A stretch of DNA of 64,000 nt from Erythrocercus mccallii. Its lineage: Eukaryota > Chordata > Aves > Passeriformes > Dicruridae. The translations under genes were made by a program, and so were the position numbers. Below the pieces are notes generated by a model. That model made no database searches. It worked only from the letters and a program-made list of their open reading frames with translations, and was not told where the DNA came from. Location: positions 1,073,477-1,137,476 of the forward strand of contig VZRG01000030.1 in assembly GCA_013397435.1 (NCBI GenBank), given 5' to 3'. Positions 1 to 12,712 of this stretch are shown here, piece by piece (the stretch's first letter is position 1; every line of letters begins with the position of its first letter).

Positions 1-757
1 AGACGCTCTCTGTTTCCATCAGAAAGCACAGAGGCTTGTTATTGCTTCTTTGACAAGATCATACTGTACTGGTACAGTTTTTCAGCATTGGAAAACAACT
101 TCAAAACACCTGAGCTTCAAACCTAAAAAAATTTGAACAATTCAAACTACTATTGGGAACTCAAGTAAATGATCAACACAAAATAAAATTCCTTTTCTCT
201 CAAAAACCCTGCCAGAGGTATATCTTGTCATGTCAGCCTGCCCTAGTGGCAAAGCCCTATTGGCTAATCCTGCAGAATCAGGTAAGATAATAGAAAAGAT
301 AGGCATGGTCTGTCCTTTGGAACAACATTATTCTGTGAAAATTTCCATTGGTCACACTTGAAGAAATGTAGCTGAGTCAGTGGGGGTTACACATGTGCCA
401 TGATGAGTAAAGTACAGGTAGAGTATTATGGCATTACTCCTGATTAAAATAATCCATCCTGATATTCAATGTAAGGACTAAGTTTAGACTGCTAATGGAG
501 AAAAATTTTCCATGTGCCTAGTTTTTAGCCAATGAAGACTGTGCCTACAAATTTTACAAGCATAAGAGTGATAGTACAGGGTTAAAATTCTTTCTCAAAT
601 TGTAAAAGTAGTGGTAGTTAAAACAAAGTACAAGATAACCAGATCTTGGAACAGGACATCAGCTTTACTGTAGCCAGATCTGGGATAATTAAAGGGGATT
701 GTCTTTACCAAATCAAGTGTAACCTAAAACTACCCATTAAATCACAGAAGGGGGGAG
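1..757. other. Non-coding stretch upstream of an LTR; may include decayed ERV internal DNA
   Basis: No open frame of note and no recognisable domain. The segment ends at 746-757 in an uninterrupted run of A and G with six consecutive G, which looks like the polypurine tract that primes plus-strand synthesis in retroviruses and sits directly before a 3' LTR. If so, some of the sequence before it should be the decayed 3' end of an ERV internal region, but I cannot recognise any protein in it. The start of any such internal region cannot be placed. Confidence 0.4.
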
Positions 758-1015
758 TGTGATTTTGTAATAGTAACCAGAATCAGCTAATTAGTAGTTA
801 AGGGAAAATATTGAGTAAGGTATTGACTTACGTATGATTTACGTATGTATAAGACTATAAAAATCATAAGCATTTGTACGTCCAGTGGGCATGAGATTTG
901 GGCTTCAGACCCCCGTGCCCCGCGCGCTTCAAATAAAGCACCGACATATAGCTGCTCCTCTGTGGTTATACATTTTTTGGCCAACGCTAACAAGAGTAGT
1001 CTGATTCTCTTCACA
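758..1015 (+). mobile_element. Short endogenous retrovirus LTR, probably a 3' LTR
   Basis: The element starts TGTGATTTTG right after a polypurine tract (746-757) and probably ends TTCACA at 1,015, giving the TG...CA ends expected of an LTR. A TATA-like box (CTATAAAAA) lies near 855. A GC-rich block (CCCCGCGCGCTTC) is followed by an AATAAA polyadenylation signal near 932, the U3-R-U5 order of a plus-strand LTR. At about 258 bases it is short, as in many avian betaretrovirus-like elements. The U3, R and U5 assignment is by motif; the family name is not certain and the 3' boundary is approximate. Short open frames crossing it are incidental. Confidence 0.7.
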
Positions 1016-4000
1016 TATCTAGGTTGGATTAGTCTCCAGTTTTAAAGAAATGTACAAATTCTTGGCAAAATCAATTCTTAATTTCCTATCTCAAGTTGTA
1101 TTGACTGCCTAAGTCAGAAGAAAAGGAAAACAAAAGAAGAGGCTCCAAAAATTTGTACTAAAAAGAAACAGCTTTTCTTTGAGGCAAAGGGTTGAAATCC
1201 AGCCTGAATCAGTACTTAGAATAACATAAAATTTTAGATTGAGATCGAGTGGTATGGGCACAAAAGCAGGAGGCAGCTCCTTCTCTGCTTCTTCTGTCAT
1301 CAGAGAAATGAAATCCAGGATCTGACTCATGGACAAAGAGAAAGCTTCAGGCAGTCAAGAGCTCTTCTGACTGCTGCCTCCTTGGCCACAGATGGGCAAT
1401 TACAGATGTGCTCTCCCAGCTGTACAATGCTGACCATACACCTCTTACAGCAGCACACGCAGCAGGGTTTTGTATCTGACCAAGCATAAACTTTTGGGGT
1501 TGACTCTTTGCAACCTGTAGGTCAGCCCCAAAGGTCAAAGACAAGGGAAAATTGACAACTATAGACTGGGTAAAGCAGCTAAGTGAAACTGGAGAATTTT
1601 TCCAGAAGGCAAATGACCTCCCCAAAGCATTCCTAAATCACTTTTTCTGGAAGCTTTGGGATGGCTGCATTTTCCCTCCTCTGCCTTAACCCAGGCTTCT
1701 TCTCTAGCTACTGAAGGATACAATGGAATCAGCATGATGTTTTTCCAACAGTATAAAACTCACATTTTAAAAGGTAATGAAGTAAAAAAGAAGTCTTTTC
1801 TCTAATAGCATTAAATATTCGTTTCCAGGCAGACCGCAGGTGTCAAGCACCAGCAGATTTAGAAAAACTTGTAATATCTTCATGCACCACATCTTCCAGG
1901 GAACGAAGTCTTCCCTCCAGATGACAGCAATACCACTCCAGTGTCACATGCTTCTTTCTGCTTGATCAAACTTGGTGACATTTACAGAACCAAATAGAAA
2001 TACCTGAGCAGCTCAAGGAAAGACACATCCTTTATGTTAGTAGAAGCCAATTAGATAGTCTGGGAACTGCTGTCTGCAAAAAAACAACAGAATACCAAAA
2101 TATGCAATAAGAGAAATAGTCTTGCCTATGACAGCACATCATCTGGAGGCAGTAGCAACAGGGGAATAACACATACAACAGTGATGAGGATTCAAGATAT
2201 CATAATAATATGTGGATAACCAAAATGGAAACACAAAATAGGGTGCACAATGGCTGAAAGCTTTCCCTTTGACCTCTCTGGTTCTCTTTTTTTCCTCTGT
2301 ACATTTGTGGAGGAGCAAGACAAGGTGCACAAAAAAGGAAAAGGCTACATCAATATGAACTGATGACTTTGAGCTTCCCTATTACGAGAAATAAGGACAT
2401 TTTTCTATTTTTGCCAGGCCTATTTTGACCTTCACAAACATTATCTTCCTGGAATCCCTGATACAATAAACCAATAGTCACCTGTCAGAAGTGTCAGTTG
2501 ATAGGACAAAGTTACTGTCTGACCAAAGACAGTTAAGAAAGTGACTTTCACTTCACAGACAGGAGATGGTTAGGGCTTTATTCAATACTTCACAAATGAG
2601 CCCTGCTTCTCTCTGGGGCTTGTTTAACTATCGGAAAATGTAGCCCTATGAATGCAACATACAAAATGATATAACTTCCATATTTAGCCTATTTGGAAAT
2701 TTTCTATTGCACAGAATAATAAGGAGAACAGCAAGTCCACAGGTCCTTGTCCTGATAATGTGCACATTTTAAAACTTCTCCATTTTTTCTAGTGTCATTT
2801 GGAAAAGAACCACACACCTTCGCTCCCACCTGGGTTTTTAGACTTGGCAGGTATCTCAATGCCCTCTCTGGGCTCCAGCTCAGTGCCTCTTTGCTGGCAG
2901 TGTGCAATCACCCTGTGCAGCTGTTTTTTCCCCACCGTTTGTCAGTACATGTGCTCTGGGCTTCCTGCTGCCATCTGGCAATCAGTGTGAGATCACAGCT
3001 CCCGCTCCCATGAGGAAGGAACCACAAGACAAGGTCACAGATAAAACAATATCAGAATACACAACCCTTTGTGTAGCTGCACCACATGCTGTTTGGCATT
3101 CCTGTGACCCAGTTTTTACCTTTTTGTAGCAACTCAATCAATGATTTTGCTACAGCAGATAAGCATAAAATGGACGTTTCAAAGCTGTTTGCCAATACCA
3201 CAAAATCATACAGCTCAGGAAGTCTGGTAGGTCCTAACGCAAGTCGGTTCATTTATATTTAATCTTTGTCAGGGGATTCCATCTAACATCAAAACAGAAT
3301 TGCATGGAATCTTTTTCCTTATTCAGAAGTTATACTGCTGGTGTCTTCCTATTGCTTCTTCAGAGTCTAACAAGTCAATTTCTGCTCTGGTTTCTTCAAG
3401 TACTTGGAGGACATTACATCACTTCCAGCATTTCCACCACGACCCATTTCATATACCCCTCACACATTTTGTACAGAGTTACAAGATCACTGAGTTTAGA
3501 TGGGATTCCTGGACATTGTTTTGCACAGATAGATAGGGACAATATAGGAATAACAACAAAACTGGCAGACTGATGCACAAAGAAGAGATTTTGGTACACT
3601 TAATTTGCAGCAATCTGTCATAATCAGTAGGGTGAAGGGACAGCTCAATGTCATTGAGGCTGTGTGGACCTGACAAGGTCAAGAGGCAATGAAACCATCA
3701 AAATGCTGGGCTGCACATTTTAGGTTGTCAAAGACAAATGTGTACAAGAATGTGTTTTAGAAACAAAACTTTTAATCCAGCCTTTCATGTATTGTATCCT
3801 CAATTATCTTTAATCAAAGATAAAAAAACCCAAAAACCTAACAACAAACAAGTTTTTTCCTCATTGGTTCCAGACAGCTATAAATGTGACAGTAATAACC
3901 CAATATACTCATACAATTGCTACGGAATGGCAGAAAACAGTGAAGTCTTTCTTTGTCATGTGCAGTACATTCAGAATTTTTCACAATATACAGAACTCTT

Positions 4001-6746
4001 GCCTAAAAAAAATTTTTCTCACAGTAATTTTCAGTGAAACCCTGTACAACTTTTTCCTTAAATAAAATTGATCTGTCAACGTTTTATCTAGTGTAATGGA
4101 AAATTCAGATTAGAAAGCCAAACCTTTTTAAACATGTCAAGCACCTTCTCCTCTAAATGTGGAGTAGTCATGGAAGCTATTACTATACTGCATGGCTGAA
4201 ATACTTTCTTGGTTGAATGGAGTTTTCTTAATAGTTTGTGGTCACATTCAATTTCTAGTTCACATCCTTCCAGGGATACCAGAAGTAAACATGTGAAGTT
4301 CAGACACTCTTTAGAATATATTTCCCTGTACTCTTTATTAGTGTTTACTTATAAAAAAACTTTATAAATGTGTCAAATCTCTGTAATTTTGTGAAGGCAC
4401 ATTTTTTCTTTCAGAGTTGAAAACATCTCTCTATTAATTTTTATTTTTTTGAAAGGATTGATTCAAAAGTAACTCAGTCAAGATTGTATAACCAAAGCCA
4501 CACATAAGATGCAAACATTAGTAGCCCCTCTGAATGGTGAAGACATTCAGAGTCTTGAATATGGTACTGATTTCCTTACTAGAAATTGAATATGTCAAAA
4601 CTGGAAAGAAACCAGACAGCATCTGGACTTGTTTTCCTGAATTATCTGCAGTACTGAGCCTGCTCTCTCTGTGTCCATTTAATTCTGGTATTGCAACATT
4701 ATTATCCACACAGACACATCACTGGTGTGATAAGAGCTAAGATTAAAAACAAAAATCTGAGAAAAGGAAAGGGAGATTTTTTATTTTTTTTTGCCAGCTA
4801 ATGTTATTGTATGTTTTCATCACTACCGCAGAATTTGTCCTATATATCACACAAGATGATGAAGCCAGAACTCCCTGCAGCCAAGACCTGGCAACAGGAA
4901 TTTACACAAGCCCTCAAGAGTAATAAGGGTGAATTTACTTTATATTTCCCTGGGAAAATAACCAAGATTCATCACATATATATTTTATCATGTTTAACAA
5001 ATTTTACTGCAAGACAGAATCTTTGTAAATATATTTCCCTGTACAGTATTCTGCTAAATTTAACTTTGACCTTAATCAAACCTGAGGCTGGAGTTGAAGA
5101 AAAGGCACAGCATTTTATCACACATGATCAAGTGTGCGCACAATTGAGTTTGGTGCTTAGCCACTAGGGACAGATGTCAGGAGTACCTTAATATGACTTT
5201 CACCACTGTGCTGAAGGAGGTAGAAGGATTCTCTTGGTGGGAAGGGCAGTTATGAAAACTAGGTCAAATGAGGAAAGGGAAATAAGAGAGAAAAAAATCA
5301 GAAAAATATGTTTAAAGACTGACAGTGTTGAGCCCTATAAGAACATTAAGCAACAAATACACAGAAAAACCTCTTTTAGCTAGCAGTGTTATTTTCTCTT
5401 GGGCAAAAATGTACAGTCCTCACATATATAAAGGCATTTAGCTCTCTGAAATGATTTTCACCTCAAAGGATGCTGACAGCTCAGATAAGGTACATTGTGA
5501 GGTCCCCTATAGGGCTCACAATCTTATCTTTCATTGAAAACCAGAATTTGCCACAACAGCATTGTACCTAAGTTGCTAGTACTCAGATAACCTATTTAGA
5601 TAGTAAGTAATATTCAACAGCCACTTTAATGGAAAACAAACTTAAGATTTAGCTTACTCAAAGTAGATTTACTTTCTGTATCCCACCATGGACTGTTTTC
5701 TACCTACCATTATTCCAGAGCTATTTTATGTTCTTCTCAAGGAACCACTTGTTGGAACCAAGAGATTATCCAAAAGTTTATTTACATGCCCTAGAAAAAT
5801 ACAAAGGGACTCTTGCCACTGTAATCACTGAGGAAACCTTGAGAGCTTTCAACAAGATTCTTCTCAGATGACTTAAACAATTTCCCTGTCTCCTGCTTTA
5901 TTTTTCTTTTTTTTTTAATAGTCATGCAGTCTGGTAATCCTGATTCACTGAGTTTTTTCAGAGACAGATTTTTTTTCAGATTTCGCAGTTCTCCTTGATT
6001 ACCTTTTTACTTTGGCCTAGATTACTAGGCCACCTAATACAAAAGCAGAAGAGCAAAGTGCCTGGCTGACCATTCCTTTACCTGGACTGACCATCCAGCC
6101 TTCATCTGGACTTACAGAGATGCATTTGCTATAGATGCAGAAATTTGGGCTCTTCCCTCCCTATGTGTGCAGTATAAACATAGGACAAGTTAAAATGAAA
6201 ACAATTATGCTTTAGTATATGCAATGCAAAGAATGCCCAAATACAGAATATATGGCTGTCTTTTAACAGCTTTCTTTGTGTTATTTTTGTATTGTTACCT
6301 TTTGCCTAAGTGAATAGGTAGTTACTCAACAAATAGAAAATGTAGCCTTTTGTTAGAGAATTTAATTCCCAAAAAAAGCACAGAACACGAGTCCCCATTT
6401 AATTTCAGAATACAAAACAATTAAGAAATTCGAAACACAAATCTAGGGAAGAGGGGAATGTAAATCTTCACTTTCATTATTTTTTAAAAAAATTAAGAAA
6501 TTAATATGAAATACACACTAGCAGCTGTACTATGGCAGATTCTGCTGAAGAAAAATGAAAGATGGAGTTAGTCATATTCATTGGCAACACTGTCTTAAAA
6601 AAAATTACAAGCAAGAACTAACATCTTTAGAAGTGTTTTTTTTCTGTACAGTGAAAAATTATCCATCAATCTCCTTCTGATATTTTCTGTGATGGTGCTG
6701 GCTTGCTACCTTCACATGTTTTATATAATAGCTGGAGAATAAAAAA

Positions 6747-6812
6747 AAAAGCAAAAAAAAAGAAAACGCACACACACACCCCCCAAAAATCCTCCAAACC
6801 CAACCAAACAAA
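6747..6812. repeat. A-rich low-complexity tract with short (CA)n
   Basis: Runs of A broken by G and C pass into a CA dinucleotide run (around 6,768-6,780), a short C run and then AAACC-type repeats. It is simple sequence and could be length-variable. It may be a retrotransposon tail, but no element body is recognisable beside it. Confidence 0.75.
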
Positions 6813-7966
6813 AAAGCACTAAAATCAACTATATATGTATTTTTTAATAAATTCATCTCTAAAACAGAGGTTATTTCAAAATTAGATACCTTCTGTGAAC
6901 AAGAAACACACCTGCTAACTTCACCAATGCAAGTGTATATGGAGGACCAAGAGCGATTCACTGTGGATCCCAACACCAATTAAAATTGAAGTGCTGGTAG
7001 CTACAAAACTACAGATGTAAGCATTAATTTGATCTGCTTACTGATATGAAACCCATTTTTAGTTTACCGTGAGCATAGAAATATTGATTTGTTGTTCATG
7101 AGTTATGCTTTCACTGTGAAATCTGAAGTCATAGTTGTCAGGCTGGAACAAATTAAGATGTTAACTAGCATCAGCAGTTCTTCTGTGTCTAGACAAACGA
7201 AAGAACAGGCTGCTACAGGATGGGAATGATTCCCAAATTTTAATCCTTATGTTAGAGTAATTTTATAGTATATATTGTCACACCTAAGACTCCCAAACTG
7301 CTAAATCATCCTTATAAAAAATTTATTAAAACAATTTCCAAAAAGAGGTAAATATAAAGCATTCAGTGATAATAAATGTCTTTACTTTAGTTGTATGATT
7401 GGGAGATAAGCATTAACATTAGGCCTTAATCCAAGAAATTAACAACAACCAAAAATAAAGGAAAAAATATAATGGTCAAAAATAGAAATATTCTGTTTGG
7501 TTTAACATCACAAAATGTGAATTATCTACTATATCTCTTTAAAAATTAGATTTAGAATATATGAAAAATTAATTTTTCATTATTCACTGATTTTATTCTG
7601 GTCAGAATTGTAGGGTGTGTGGGAAGAGAAAACTAGAACAAGCGTCTGTGAACACAATGGAAACAGGACTAGGAAAGAGAGATTCAGCACCACTAGTAGA
7701 TCCAGACAACCTAAAAAATGAGAGGGTCATTGTGAGAATCATATAAATTGTCAAATTAGAAGTCAGACAGTAGCAACACCCATTTCCTTCTGTAAAACAC
7801 ATAAATGGCCATTTTTTGACAGCAATGCCTGCTATCCTGCTTACTTGGACCGCACACTAAAGCTTGTGTGGACGCAGAAGCTAGAACTGTATTCTTGCTC
7901 TTGGTAAAATCCCTTACATGTCAGCATGTCAGGATTAAAATAAGATGCCAAGAAAATACTCCAGAG

Positions 7967-8007
7967 TTTTTTGTTGTTGTTGTTGTTTTGGTTTGGGGTT
8001 TTTTTAA
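7967..8007. repeat. (GTT)n/T-rich simple repeat
   Basis: Five or so GTT units follow a run of T and continue into TTTGG and a T run. It is a simple microsatellite-like tract with no associated gene seen. Confidence 0.75.
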
Positions 8008-11000
8008 TGATTTTATGTGGGGATTTTGTTGCTCTGTGAATTTTTTTTTATTCAAAAGAAACAATCACATACCTGTTTTAAAAACGAAAGATGCCATCTT
8101 TGTAGTAATTAACAACCTCATTCTCCAGATGCAGAAGGCAAAATAAATAAATAAAAGGAATTGAAAAAAACCCCATGTCTGTACACACTTTATCATTATT
8201 GCCAAAAAAGCTGAATTACCTTAAGGCCAGAACTGAATGGGCTTCGGCAGCTACAAAAAGTAGTGTGTGGTCATCAGAAACACGGTGACCAGGAAACAAA
8301 TTTCATTAGCCTTTCCAAGTATTTTTCTGAAAGAACAAAACTAATGAGTCATGTGCTAATATACTACTACACTGATGGCCTATAAAAGAACCTGCCCTGG
8401 ACAACCAATGCACATAGATTACAATTCTCCTAGGACCCTGGGAAAATTCCTTTTATGGCCCCTGAAAACCATAAAAAATATTCCTTCTCCTGGGTAATTT
8501 CCAAGAATTTCAGAGCTTTCTTCCTCAGCTTCTGGATTGTGTTGTGAGTAGTATCATGACCAAAAGATTCCAATCCAATGTTATTTCAGGACAGACCCGC
8601 TTTTTGGTGATTTTACAACATCAAGTTTCTGTCTTCACTTTAGAACAAAACAGAATCTCAGAGTAGCACATACAGAGGTTTTTAATTCAGTGACATTCAC
8701 AATTAGACAACCCTCTCCCCCATTTTCAAGAGAGGAGGAAGCAGTGAAACATTAACATGCCCTGTTGCAGCTGTGCCCTTAAAAGTCAGTGTCTATCCCC
8801 AATTATCATATTCTGCCCAAGCAAACAAAATAACAGAAAACATTTAAATATCTGATAGTCACAGAAATTATGGAAGATAAAATATTTGCAACTAAGCAGG
8901 AGTGTCAAGGTATTTGCCTTTCTGATTGCCAGCAGTGAAGTAACCTTTAATTGATCTCTTAAATTAATTTTCTTGCAAATATAATTTTCTTCCTGAATGA
9001 TCCAAAAACTTGACACTGTAGTTCCTCATCCAAAAAAACACAAGGACAATAAAAAATGTAAACATACCATTTCTCAGGTAATATTACCATTAGATTTTCA
9101 CAAACATTTCTTTAGATAAAATTTAATCATTTAAATCCTTCTCAAGCCAATTTCTGCTAAAATTATTCTTCTCAGACTATTGGTTTTTTCTCTCTCTTTT
9201 TACAGCTTATAAAATCATGCTGCCAGATCCAACAAGTTGGCACCCCTGGCTGCAGCCACAAGCAAGAATTTGATTTTAATTTAGCTCTTTGCCAGAAAAA
9301 GAGACAGACCACTCAAGGTTAGAATAAAAGTGGGAAAGACCCAAGTAAGTCTGCATAATAAAAGCTATATACAATTTATATTCTACCACCTAACAAAAGG
9401 AAGTCCTATGATCTGGAAATCACAGGCAGGAGAGCACCATGCACTGCAAAAAAGGAAATTGCTATCTGCAGCCTCAATCCTGGTTTGGAGCACATGCCCA
9501 TATTAAATATCTTGTATGACTTGCCTCTTTGCTTACCTGAAGTCCTCATAATTTTGCTCATCTCCAGAATGCAGTTAGCAGTCAACAAGGTCTCTGTTTA
9601 CATCCTCTGAAAATCATGTTATTTTTAACAAGTCATATTTTAAAAAGCAGCTCAGGGTGGTGAAAAGAACAATGTTGCTCTGTTTATTTGAGGTTGTTGT
9701 TTGGCAGGGTTTTTTTTCCTGATCTTTTCCATTAATTAGAAAGGCCCTGAAATTATAAGATAATTGGGAAAAGAAATAAATCTATAATATTTCTTTTTGG
9801 ATTTGAGAACCAGAGGCCAGCTGAGTATCACTCATGTTTCTACAGTGAGCCCATACTTGCAGAGCGGGAATTTAAGTTCCGTATGCTTGGCTAATCTTTA
9901 TCCAAGCTTGCAGTTAGGAAGGAAAAATAGGAAGAAGATAAAAGAGAAAAATGAACAGAATAAAGGTGTTCATTCCCAAGATGGAAACAATCACGTTTCA
10001 TCTTCTTATCTGAATGTCATTTTAAAATCTGCATAACAAAGGCTGTCCTGCTGAGAATCTTTTGCTCCTCAAGGAACTGCAAGGTTTCTTTTCATACTCG
10101 CTATGCTGCAGCAGCTACTATAGAGACTCAGTTCATATTTTGTTGGGGACTAAATTGATCCACGTTTACAGAGTAAGAAAAAGCCTAGAAAGATGTATGA
10201 AGGGCTCAATAACACAGCAGCCCATAGCCAGCATAAGGTTTCTTAGACATCATATATAGATGAAAAAAGTTATACCCATTTTATCTACTCTGAGCTGATG
10301 CTGGGCTAGAATCTGAGGCTCTGTTCCTGGGTTTTTTTGATGGCAAAATGTTAGCAAAAATGATGCATCAGTAAACATACCCCATCAGATGCAAAATAAA
10401 GAAATTTCTTAACAAATAAAGCTTTTGAAAGCTTCAGAAAGTTTTTGAAGTTCATTTATGTTTATGCATCATATAGGAAAAAAACCCAAACACCTGCTCT
10501 CTGTAGATTAAAATATTGATGAACTGGTTGAATAATCAGTAACATCCAGTACAAAGCTTAACTATTCAGTCTTTTGCTGCACTAGTATGTTAGTGAGAAC
10601 TGCAATATTGATATTTGTGATGCTATTGTAACTCAAAATTTTGGACTTTATTCTCTTCCAGAGAACAGTTAGAATCCAGGGCATGGGCTCAAGGCTAAAT
10701 GCAGCATTCAGCACTTCTGTCAATTTCTTGTGTGCAACATTGTACATATTGATTATTCCCTCTAGGTTTTCTTTATATATCAGTCATTATTCTTTCCTCT
10801 TGCCTTTTATTGTTTATAGATCACCTCATTCCATAAAAACTGATCATCACTGCAACAGGAAGTTTAACAATGTTTCTACAAATGTTCTTTCTTAAAGTCT
10901 AGGCAATGCTACTTACTCCAAGGCTACAGCATCTAGAACAGCCACACAAGGTCACTTACGGTATTTACAAGTGTGCTGTGATCTGAAGCAACCAAAACCA

Positions 11001-12010
11001 TGCAACTTTAACATCTACAAGAGGAACTGCAAGAAAAAGGAAAAGGTATATTAGCTCAGGCTTAGCACCATGCAGAGATCAGAGTCAGCCTGAAGTGCAA
11101 ACTGTGGAGCATTCCTCTGGACATACTCCAGACTCTCATCTGTCCCCGATCCTCACCTGTCACATTCAGTCATACCTTGCTCTGAATAGGATACAGCCTA
11201 CACCTAGCAAGGCGGGATGTCTGCAGAGTTGTCCCAGCTTTCTGTTAGATCATTGCCTCCTGGGAGAGACTGGAATGTTAATGGTTAATGACTCAAAACA
11301 ATCTTGGCCATCTGCTGGGCCAGGTTTGCACCACCCCCCACAACTGAAAGGGAGGAGGAAAGTTTTTGGATGAGTGGTGGTGAAGCCTCTGATCTCACAA
11401 GACATAGGGAGTTCCCATCTAAACATAAACAGCCTTGACACACGGAACTTTGTATTTTGTGGGCCTTCCCCGACCTCCAAGACATCAAGATTGTGACCAT
11501 CACTTTGACCAATAGACAACTAAATAGCAACAATCAAATCTCTTTGCTGGTGGTGATATCTTCCTACTCTTATCCTTTCTTTATCTGTCTTTCTTTTCCC
11601 TTGTACATTTTTAAGTGCCATTTTTATTCTTTTATATTGCTATATGTCTGCGGATAATCTTAACCCAAACAGCTACACACTGGCTTTCCATTGATACCAA
11701 ATTTTTCTAAAATAAATCCTACATATCTATATATGTATAAACACTGATCATTCAGTGTTGTTTCACTCTAATCTGCCCTAAAGGATGTATTAACAAGAAC
11801 TTCAATTACCTTCACTATCAGGGTCAGTGTATTGACACTTCTAGCCAGTAGTGAATACAATAGTTTTCATTACAAAGGAAGAGCTGGCAGAAAACTCCAT
11901 TCTAGATTGACACACATTAAAAGTTGTGTACAACTGACAGCAAAGTCATTTAGCAAATACTGTATTAGATCCCAAACAGTTCTAAAAGACAGTTTCAAAA
12001 AATAATTTAG

Positions 12011-12390
12011 ACTGAGAAGAACTTTGAGGGGCTATCTAGTCTAATACCTAGTTCAAAGCTAGACTCCTGTTCAAAGATCAGACTGCTCAAGGCCTTGCGC
12101 AGGGTCATGAATACCTCCAGGAACGGAGACTTCCTCATATCTTCTGGCAACTGGTGTTTGATCAATTCCACCATGAAAACGGTTTTCCTAGCACCCAGTC
12201 AGAAATACCCATGCTCCAGCTGGTGCACTCTGACTCTTGTCTTTCCACTGGGGACCTCCAAGATGTCTCACTTCCTCTTATGAGTGCAGACAGTTGTAGA
12301 CAGCAACAAGACCTCCCTTAGTCCTCTCTTCGCCATGTTATAGTTCCTTTAGACTCATTCATACGTCAGGTGTCAGCACCCTGAATATCT
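12011..12390 (-). mobile_element. Old CR1 LINE 3' fragment (minus strand)
   Basis: The plus strand reads as the reverse complement of a CR1 3' region. There is a GGCTATCTAGTCTAATACC block equivalent to the usual 'catctagtccaac', then 'gttcaaagctag', 'tgctcaaggccttg', 'aatacctccaggaacggaga' and 'agacagcaacaagacctccc'. All are in the order found in CR1 tails. Divergence is high and the terminal ATTCTGTG repeats are missing, so it is an old, truncated and inactive copy. It is cut off or overtaken at 12,391 by a second CR1 of a different subfamily. Confidence 0.8.
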
Positions 12391-12712
12391 TCACAGAATC
12401 ACAAAATGGCTTGGTTTGGAAGGGACCTCAAAGATAACCTGGTTCCAATTGCCCTGTCAGGGTCAGGGCCACCTACCACTTCCAACTAGGCCAGGTTGCT
12501 CAGTGCCTCACCCAACCTTGGCCATTCCTTCTCACCCTATCACTACATGCTCTTGTAAATTGTTCCTCTCCAGCTTTCTTTCTCCCTTCAGCAGTGGGAG
12601 GCTGTAATTAGGTCCTTTTGATGCCTTTCATTCTCCAGACTGAGTGTTTTCTTAGCCTTCCTCATAAGGAGAGGTGTTTCACCCCTCTAATCACCTCGAC
12701 TGCCCTTCAGCC
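12391..12712 (-). mobile_element. CR1 LINE 3' end (minus strand), inserted beside an older CR1
   Basis: It begins TCACAGAATCACAAAATGG and continues 'ttggaagggacctcaaagat', the reverse complement of the well-conserved CR1 3' end. Farther on come 'ggccaggttgctcagtgcc', 'cctatcactacatgctcttg', 'cctctccagctttctt' and 'cctcataaggagaggtg', all standard CR1 tail blocks. About 100 bases usually found between 'ttgctcagtgcc' and 'cctatcactacatg' are mostly missing, indicating an internal deletion. It carries only tail sequence, no ORF2, as expected for a 5'-truncated insertion. The 5' end (12,712) is approximate. Confidence 0.9.

Larger units (their letters stand above)
1016..12010. other. AT-rich unique DNA without recognised genes
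   Basis: About 11 kb in which I see no coding region, RNA gene or clear transposon. Open frames are all under about 120 codons, on both strands, with compositions typical of translated AT-rich DNA. Low-complexity tracts occur at 6,747-6,812 (A-rich with a short CA run) and 7,967-8,007 (GTT repeats running into T and G runs). Highly decayed repeats could be present below what can be recognised by eye. Confidence 0.6.

Noticed and set aside
845..1045. Short plus-strand open frame of 66 codons
   Set aside because: It runs across the R and U5 part of an LTR including its polyadenylation signal.
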